14,703 nt of DNA from Jimgerdemannia flammicorona. Taxonomy: Eukaryota; Mucoromycota; Endogonomycetes; Endogonales; Endogonaceae. A model generated the notes under the pieces. It saw only the letters and a program-made list of their open reading frames with translations, was not told the DNA's origin and ran no database searches. The translations under genes and the position numbers were made by a program. The stretch lies in the NCBI GenBank assembly GCA_003990745.1, contig RBNI01004067.1:1-14703 (forward strand). The letters are read 5' to 3'. Position 1 is the first letter of the stretch. Each line of letters opens with the position of its first letter. Positions 8,681 through 14,703 of the stretch are shown one piece after another.

Positions 8681-9569
8681 TCTGGATTCTTATAAAGAAG
8701 GCTCTGGATGATTCTCCAAGATTCATCTTCATCTCTATGATGGATTCTTGAGACTTGTAGTGGGTTTCATTTCCTGCATACTTTTCAATGAGCCAATGGA
8801 CTATGGCTACATATTCTAGCTCAAAAGACATTGCTGCTTGTATCTGTCTTGCCTGTTCTGAATCTGGGTCATCTGCTGTTTGGTGGAAAATTCCTCTGAC
8901 TGGTTCTCTGAGCTGAGCCTTGTAGATGGTGATTTTTCTTTCATCTGAGAGATTCCTTAGGGCTGTGATTCTTTTGATTCCATCAAGGAATTCTCTGGGG
9001 TCTTCTTCTGGATATCCTGCAAAGGTTGGCAATGAGGTGGCCATTTCATCATCACTTTCTTCTGATACTGATTCTGGTCCAGATTCTGGTTCTGATTCAC
9101 TTTCTGAGCTGTTACTGGAGATGGAGATGCTTAGGTATCCTAAGGATGGTGTTCTGGACCTTGGCCAAAGTGGAATGAGCCTAGGTATTCTTGTAGGAGC
9201 TATTTCCAACTCTGCAAGGGGTTGTGGTAAAGGTTCTATTGGTGAGATTGATGGTACCAGTATAGGGTGTCTGGCTGTAAGATCTCAGGCTTGTGTAATA
9301 AGATCTTCTAGTTCTTGTGCAAGTTCTTCAAAATCTCCAACAGGGCCACCAGTGTTTTCTGGTTGATCTGGTTGGAGATTTCAGGCTGTACTGACTTCTG
9401 GTTCTGGTTGGGATCCTTCTGATACTGGGTAGTTGGCAAGTCTTGATGTGATTACTTCTCTTTCTGTCCAAATGCTGGTGATAACTGGTTCTTCTGTAGT
9501 GGCAGAGATTGGTGTTGTATCAAATGTATCCAGTTTGACTGTGGGTTCTTGTGAGCTGAAAAGTCACAT
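8660..9569 (-). pseudogene. Gag N-terminal region and capsid (retrotransposon gag family), broken
   Basis: The coding start is probably the ATG at 9567-9569, the first after the 5' LTR and in frame, but its next codon is TGA (9564-9566, likely from CGA). Further in-frame TGA codons are at 9381-9383 and 9285-9287. From there the frame is open to 8565. It shows a Ser/Glu-rich low-complexity run (SNSSESESEPESGPESVSEE) and then the capsid part, beginning LPTFAGYPEEDPREFLDGIK and continuing with AAMSFELEYVAIVHWLIEKY and MNLGESSRAFFIRIQKRM. This matches the gag capsid pattern of Ty3/gypsy elements. Near 8650-8690 a frameshift breaks it, and the true continuation is in another frame. The protein would form the particle shell. 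Confidence 0.88.
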
Positions 9570-9582
9570 TGATTTTGAAATC

Positions 9583-9601
9583 TTCCCAGTTGAGCTCCCA
9601 A
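9583..9601 (-). other. Primer-binding-site candidate
   Basis: Two bases after the 3' end of the 5' LTR the coding strand reads TGGGAGCTCAACTGGGA. The TGG matches the CCA end of a tRNA, at the usual distance. It is not the TGGTATCAGAGC type (initiator Met) familiar from plant elements. I could not assign the tRNA, and the site may carry mutations. Confidence 0.6.
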
Positions 9602-9602
9602 A

Positions 9603-11067
9603 TGTAATGTGCCTGGCTCAATGGAGGCAAATTACAAGGTTGGGGGTTGATGTAGTTTGGCTTGAGCCCCTAGTTACTTTGTCAAAAAGTAACAAAATGT
9701 TCTAAGATTCCTGAGGTCCTTGGTGTTTAGTGGTATAATAGTCAAAAGCTGGATATCTGCAAGTGATTTGTATGTCGATTTCCTAATTGGGACAGTTCTC
9801 TGGGTGTAGCGGCGATTTGTATGTCTTTCCTTCTTGGGTCAACTGAGAATTGGTGGAATTTCGTGTGTAGCACGACAGGTTCCTTATGTGTGATGATCTG
9901 GCAATTTAGTAGTTTTCCTTCTTGGGTGGCAGGCGATCTCTGCATGACGATCTCCATGTAGCGTGACGATTTCCAAAAGTATGCGATTTCTGGCAGAACG
10001 ATCTTGGTGGGCTTCTTGATTTGGTGCGGATTCTCCTAAATCGGTGGAGTTCTTGGAACGTCGCTAGGAATTGTACTGGTGGCGGATTCTTCTGTACCAG
10101 GCTCACTGGGAAGAAATGAACAACTCGGATGTTGCGGATGACTTGGGCTCTTCTGGGAATAATACTCGGGTGGCGTGGGTTCTCTGGAAATGCAGATGAC
10201 TCGAAAGACGGCAGATGCTGCAGATTCTCCTGAATCGGTGGACTTCTTGAAAATGGCGGCTTCAACTGGGAATACTACTCGGATGGCGTGGATTCTTCCT
10301 GAATCGGCGGGCTCTTCTGGGAATACGATGGTGTGGATTCTTCCTGAATTGGCGGCTTCAACTGGGAAATGTGCTGGCAGCTTCTTGGAAAGGGTCTCTT
10401 GGCAAAGTTGTGTCAAAGACTGGCTTCATTTGCATGAATGGATCACTGCAAATTTGCATCAGAAACTGGCTTGAATAAGGCAGCTTTCTCTTAGGTGGCA
10501 GAAACTTGGGTTCTTCAGGCTAATCTGACAAGCATACCAATAACAATAATTCCAAAGGTGGCAAAGTTGTTCCTTGAACTTAGGCAGCAAACTTGAATTC
10601 TTCAGGCTTATCTGGCAAGTATACCAATTAATCTTTGTATTGGAAAGTAGACCGGAGTGGAAAGGGGACCAATGCTCAATCTTTTGAGACTTCTTTGGTA
10701 TTTGTATTTTGGACTGAGGTTTATTCACTCTTGTCTCTGGGGTAATTTATACATTGTGGTTGCTATCTGGTTGCTATGTGGCTAACTATAGATTTACTAC
10801 TTCTGGTAATGTTTGGGTGTATCTTCTGGATACAGGTATGTCTGCAGGACATGAGTGTGTCTGCAGGATATCAGTGTGTCCACTGGACACAGGTGTGTCC
10901 TCAGAACACAGATAAACAACCCTGATCTGGTGTCCTGGCTAATTATAAGTGTGGTAGGTATAAGTAACTATGATATACTGGAAGTCACATTATGCTGGGT
11001 AAGTATGCTCATTGTTCATGTCATCTGGCTAAGTTATAATTCGGGTGGTACATTTTGGTTTGTTACA
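9603..11067 (-). repeat. Right LTR (5' LTR of the element), 1465 bp
   Basis: Direct repeat of 573-2045 with intact TGTAAT...GTTACA ends. As the 5' LTR it would hold the promoter for minus-strand transcription. In the first ~520 aligned bases I count roughly 30 differences from the left copy, nearly all transitions and many at CpG/TpG/CpA sites in either direction. Open frames within it (for example 9906-10265, 10036-10416, 10175-10474) mirror those of the other LTR and are not taken as genes. Confidence 0.95.
10817..10911. repeat. 19-bp tandem repeat, five units, in the right LTR
   Basis: Units begin at 10817, 10836, 10855, 10874 and 10893. This is the counterpart of the six-unit array at 1776-1889. 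Confidence 0.9.
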
Positions 11068-11071
11068 ATAT
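11068..11071. repeat. Possible target-site duplication, right copy (ATAT)
   Basis: ATAT directly follows the GTTACA end of the element and matches 569-572. Confidence is limited by the AT-rich target. Confidence 0.45.
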
Positions 11072-11830
11072 AGAGAGAGTTATGCTCAACAATCAGCTGC
11101 CATATTTTAGACAGATGAAAATCACATCAATTAGCTTTTGTCAATTATTGAATAATATAACCAAACTATAAGATTGTCAAAATAAATAAATATATTGTAC
11201 ACAATTATATTTTGAATAAAGAAAGAATGAAAGAGTGAGATAATAATCTCTTTGAATCTGAATTAAAGTAAAGTAGATAGATAGTGAGTATATTCTGAAA
11301 CATTTGAGTATTTAATTATAAATACAAAAAACGGATATTAAGTATAAAGTCATTCTTGTTTAAAGTAGCAAAGAGTTAATTTGATTAGTTATAACAGTGT
11401 ATCAATGTAGTTTGCAGATAAAAAATCTCTCCACCCATCTCAATTTCTCTTTATCTTATAATATCTAACCTATCTCATCTTATATCTCAACCCCTTCTTT
11501 GCTATCTATCTTCTTCCCAAATATGTATATAACTGTGAAGGCTGCAATAATATATCTCCTTATTATCATTGTCAACCACCATTTCCTTCAGGTAAAGAAC
11601 CCCTAATCAAACTCCATCACCTAGTCAACCACATCACCAATATGTGCTTTATCAATGTAGGGACTGGTTTCGAGTAATTATGAGAAGGTTAGATTTTATT
11701 TGTTTTTTTATATCTTCAATTGAGAAAAAGAACACTTCCACCCAATATTACCACTGGCTACTTTGTAATTCAACATTGCAAATCCTGGAATAAAAGAATG
11801 GCAAAAATCTGTTAGAAAATACCAAGCCTT
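11072..11830. other. AT-rich intergenic stretch
   Basis: No gene, RNA gene or mobile element was recognised. There are many short A/T runs, a small TAGATAGATAG run near 11276, and very few CpG sites. Confidence 0.6.
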
Positions 11831-11957
11831 TATGTACTCCTACAACATACCAACTATTTTTCTCATTTGTAATCAAACATATCGAATTTACACTCCCCGT
11901 GCAATTCTTTACAGAATTGATCTACTGACCACTCTATTCACAATTATTGCACCTGCA

Positions 11958-12180
11958 TTAAGACGACACATAGCAAATCCTTTCCATTGCGATATGCCTG
12001 TGGACTGTGTTATCGATTTCGAACTTATGTTCTGTAATGTTGATCATCTTCACACATGCCTCGTTATCAATGGGCCCATAGTCTTCTTCAGAGATACGAT
12101 CGGGAAACTTGATTTTGTGAAAAAGTGTAGGAAGGAAAATTGGAACGCCCCTCAGAATATATGAATACATCACCATCGCT
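11958..12180 (-). CDS. Possible coding remnant, unknown
   Basis: The minus-strand frame ending at 11958 gives about 70 residues of mixed, protein-like composition (for example FHKIKFPDRISEEDYGPIDN and TVHRHIAMERI), just left of the microsatellite. The formal ORF start at 12245 lies in the CA repeat and is not credible; a Met near 12172 would be a better start. The plus strand is also open (11832-12164), so both could be chance. No family is recognised. Confidence 0.2.
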
Positions 12181-12198
12181 CCTTTCACACTACACACG

Positions 12199-12202
<4 letters not shown>

Positions 12203-12245
<43 letters not shown>
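12203..12245. repeat. (CA)n microsatellite
   Basis: About 21 uninterrupted CA units, preceded by imperfect ACGCACG units. The Cys-Val run seen in one frame across it is a translation artefact. Confidence 0.97.
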
Positions 12246-12249
<4 letters not shown>

Positions 12250-13200
12250 AAACATAGTGAAGGCGCGATTGCTCTGATCGTTTATAGTTGGGATCTTTAG
12301 TGCCCGGGATCGTCAATGGGATATCATTGTTGCAAAGGGGAGTGCACAGTGCACGTAATTAATTCTGTTGAGATATATGATTCTCTGGGAGGCCGTTGCC
12401 GTGAATGATGCGGATTTGCTTCATTGATGAATTAACGTCAAGTTGGTCAGCAACTAATAAGAACGAATAATGACCAACACACAAGCCATAATCGTCCGTT
12501 GGGCATAATGAAGTCAATGGTCTGTGACTTGATGTTTTAAAGCTCCGCATACGTTTTGGATTTGACTATATTTGTTTCATGTTTCAGGCGTCAATGCTAC
12601 GTTATCACTGGCAACCACCCGAAAGACCAACCGTCCCTTCATCCTCCTTGTCATACCGCTACAAAGGACAGCCACCATGTGATCCTCTTGGGCGATGCTT
12701 ACACGGGTATATACCTGCGTATAGGTACACCATGTGTATAACGCTTTGGGTAGGTTGAGTCCTGGCTGGGATGATAATAAGGGCCCGCTCCCTTCTGGTG
12801 TGTACCTCAGCCTTTGTAGTTTTGACGGATGGGAAAGAAGCTGTCAATTTACATTAAGTATTGCTCTCGATTTCTTTTGCCTGCTCCGTCCTTTTTTTTT
12901 TATATATTTTTTATTTTTTTTCGAATATGCCCACTCACTATTTCCACAACCGGAGCGAAATGCCGACGCGAATGCGCCGTGCTGCCCAGTCGGTCTTGGT
13001 TGCTTTTAAGCCAACTGATGAGCCCCCTTGAGCAAGGGCGAAACTGGTCTATTCTAGGTCATCTCTTTTAGGTGGTGTTTGTTACATGCTTATGTATGAG
13101 CGAAAAGGTGTGCATTTACACTCGAAGGACCATTATTTTCGATGTCAGGTGCCATTCGTGTTCTTGCCGGTGATGGTCGTATTGATTTTGCACTATTCTC
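12246..13200. other. Gene-poor segment, unrecognised
   Basis: Only short unconvincing frames are seen. A T-rich low-complexity tract sits at about 12890-12922, and a perfect 6-bp stem CCCTTG-AG-CAAGGG near 13025-13038. Base composition is closer to normal host DNA than the element. No protein family is recognised. Confidence 0.5.
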
Positions 13201-13440
13201 ATTCAAACGCTAGGGATAGCAACCGACAAACGCACTACGAAAACGCAACCGCTGATGACAAACGCCCGCCGAGAACGACGGAGAACGGCCGCCTGGGAGA
13301 CGAAAGCCAGTACCGCCGCATTACGTAAACCGCCCGTATTGGAAAGACTGGGCATCAGCACATTGAAACCGTGTATGCCGCAGAGCCGTCTACGAACCGC
13401 ATTTATCCGGGTCGCTGAGCTGGTTTGTTGTCTTCATCGG
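13201..13440. other. CpG-rich segment, possible gene edge
   Basis: I count about 16 CpG in the 120 bases from 13201, more than in the whole 7.5-kb inside of the retrotransposon. Two overlapping open frames (13086-13328 and 13255-13443) cross it but have no recognised motif. It could be a 5' gene region or promoter; neither is proved. Confidence 0.4.
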
Positions 13441-13841
13441 TAGGCTGATTGTTGCTGTCGCGCAAGTGGTACTCTAAAAATACTAATCTTATTGAAATAA
13501 CCACAAAAAAATTCTTCGGTCAACCAGGCTAGGCTGCATCCATCGACCCCTGCTACCGACTGACGGACGAGGAGTCCGTTCTCGTAGAGGTTTTTGTCGC
13601 GTGCTTGAGATTCGCGATCGAGAGGTTGGTCGAGCCTGAGAAGGAGAAGAGCGAAGGTGCACTGGCCTACGAGTCGTTTGGGTTGGGGATCGAGAGGAGG
13701 TGGAGGTTGGTGTTGTGGATGTGAGTTTGTGGCTTGCGTGGGTATGTGGAACAGATCACAACAGAGATGACACTTACCTCCCGTTCCTCCTCCTTCCTCC
13801 TTTCCAAACACACACGCAGATAGGCCCAACAGGAGGAGACT
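13441..13841. other. Unassigned segment with a hairpin
   Basis: A stem ACGGAC, loop GAGGA, stem GTCCGT lies at 13563-13579, framed by CTAC (13553-13556) and GTAG (13584-13587). A minus-strand frame of 131 codons (13434-13829) is Pro/Leu-rich and shows no recognisable domain, so I do not call it a gene. Confidence 0.35.
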
Positions 13842-13940
13842 CGCAACGCCGGCTCGCGCCTTATGGTAAAGACGCTTCCCGCAACGCCATTTCGCGCCGT
13901 ATGGCGAAAACGCTTAACGCCATATGGTGAAGACGCTTCC
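13842..13940. repeat. Three tandem units with a palindromic core
   Basis: Units at 13842-13879, 13880-13915 and 13916-13940 (shortened) share AACGCC, then a G/C-rich part, then a TATGG core, then AAGACGCTTCC or a close variant. The third unit holds the palindrome CCATATGG. A small fungal minisatellite or a decayed dispersed repeat would fit. Confidence 0.75.
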
Positions 13941-14239
13941 ACGCCTCCTGACCAAATGCGACCCGGAGGTGGCGCGTAGCGCTGAATCATCATAGTTCGT
14001 GAACCTCCAAGTCTAACTCAACCTCTTCCACAAATGAGGCTAGGATGTGATTATGCAAGAGGAGGTTGTTGGAGGGTTGAGAGTAGAATGTGAGGGGAAG
14101 GTGAGGATTTCATCTATTTTTTGCGGGATTGGTGGGTGGTCGTGTCTGGGTGATTATGTGTGTGTTTCAGACTGCGAACTTATGTGCCCATAATTGCGAA
14201 TGTATACAGTCTCTTATCATCCTTCATTATCCTTCCCAT

Positions 14240-14703
14240 TATTCTACAGGATATCCCGATGACCTAATTCATGGATGATCGGCTCTACTCCCTCACAGCG
14301 CCGTCTCTCCCATCGAGCACCTCATCGCCATTATGAACGTCAACAGCAGTTCGAAGAGGGCGACGTCGAGGGTGAGCAGGCCGTGCAGCTCTTCGGCAGT
14401 CGAGGGTCGGGGTATAAGGACGAGGAACAGACGGTTTTAGATTCGCTTTTGTTTGGCACGTTGCCTTAGTGAGTTTATGGTTGCTGGTGAATTTCCTAAT
14501 CTCTTCAGATGGTCGTATCAGACATTACCACTCTTCACCAGTATCTCATATCGCCATCCAGCCTGAGGAACCTGGCCACGACGCCTTCGCTGTGGCCGTC
14601 GAGGTGCTCAAGGAGCGTTGTGACTGGGCTCTCGACAATTTCGAACTGGCCAGTTGGGTGATGTGTTTTTTTTTTTTTCCGCCCTCGCAGTTGAGAGGGG
14701 GGG
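14240..14703 (+). CDS. 5' part of an unrecognised host gene with introns, running off the window
   Basis: A plus-strand exon covers about 14275 to 14371 (RRLSHRAPHRHYERQQQFEE). It may follow an acceptor such as the CACAG before CGCCGT, or start at the ATG at 14275. A second exon from 14509 has strongly coding-like codon use (many C/G third positions) and reads RIRHYHSSPVSHIAI, then QPEEPGHDAFAVAVEVLKER, CDWALDNFELASW. Splicing from GTGAGC at 14372 to TTCAG at 14508, with CTAAT upstream of the acceptor, keeps the frame. The better-looking donor GTGAGT at 14469 would give an immediate stop. A further short T-rich intron (about 14658-14690, ending CGCAG) may follow. The family is not recognised. 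The gene model is inference; the second exon's frame is the firmest part. Confidence 0.55.

Larger units (their letters stand above)
573..11067 (-). mobile_element. Degenerate Ty3/gypsy LTR retrotransposon with a dUTPase domain
   Basis: Two long direct repeats of about 1.47 kb enclose about 7.56 kb. On the minus strand the order is gag, protease, Cys/His-rich segment, dUTPase, reverse transcriptase, RNase H, integrase. RT-RNase H before integrase is the Ty3/gypsy order rather than Ty1/copia. The outer ends form a perfect 6-bp inverted repeat, TGTAAC and GTTACA. A primer-binding-site candidate follows the 5' LTR (right copy). The reading frame carries many stops and several frameshifts, so it could move only if helped in trans. 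The LTR copies differ by several percent, nearly all transitions, which marks an old insertion. Classification rests on domain order and motifs. Clade within Ty3/gypsy is not resolved: a GPY/F module is present but I could not confirm a chromodomain. Confidence 0.95.

Noticed and set aside
8926..9366. Plus-strand 146-codon Ser-rich open frame
   Set aside because: It is the antisense shadow of gag, whose Ser/Glu-rich run gives Ser/Asp-rich antisense translation.
11958..12245. Open frame starting with a Cys-Val run
   Set aside because: The start is a translation of the (CA)n microsatellite. Only the later part was kept, as a low-confidence remnant.
13553..13587. Hairpin considered as a hammerhead-type ribozyme
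   Set aside because: The stem is real, but the conserved core (CUGANGA and GAAA) is missing on both strands.

Overview
The window looks like nuclear DNA of a filamentous fungus, most likely a basidiomycete. The reasons are short introns with GTATGT/GTGAGT donors and CTAAT-type branch sites, a CpG-rich gene-like right side, and a large, heavily mutated Ty3/gypsy LTR retrotransposon in the middle. No species can be fixed from the sequence alone. Nothing bacterial or organellar was seen.

Layout. Bases 1-330 hold two diverged copies of an exon+intron unit with weak tetratricopeptide-repeat (TPR) character. The second copy has lost CpG sites. Bases 330-568 are AT-rich filler. Bases 573-11067 are one retrotransposon of about 10.5 kb on the minus strand. 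It has two LTRs of 1473 and 1465 bp with TGTAAC...GTTACA ends, and a possible 4-bp ATAT target duplication. In coding order (right to left) it holds a 5' LTR, a primer-binding-site candidate, Gag (capsid region, then a broken CCHC knuckle), aspartic protease, a lysine/glutamate-rich linker, a Cys/His-rich segment, an unidentified segment, a dUTPase domain, reverse transcriptase, RNase H, integrase with D,D35E and a GPY/F module, an acidic tail, and the 3' LTR. Almost every catalytic motif is still legible, but the reading frame has many stops and at least six frame changes, so this copy is dead.

Bases 11073-12180 are AT-rich with one weak ORF, followed by a (CA)n microsatellite. From about 12250 to the right end the base composition is gene-like and CpG-rich. 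That stretch contains a small palindromic tandem repeat near 13842 and the interrupted start of an unrecognised host gene near 14275-14703.

The most notable content is the dUTPase domain inside pol, placed between protease and reverse transcriptase with all five family motifs recognisable, together with a Cys/His-rich segment next to it. The second main observation is mutational. The 7.5-kb internal part of the element has only about 13 CpG dinucleotides by eye, while its own LTRs keep several dozen, and most premature stops are explained by C-to-T or G-to-A transitions. That fits cytosine-methylation decay or a RIP-like process.
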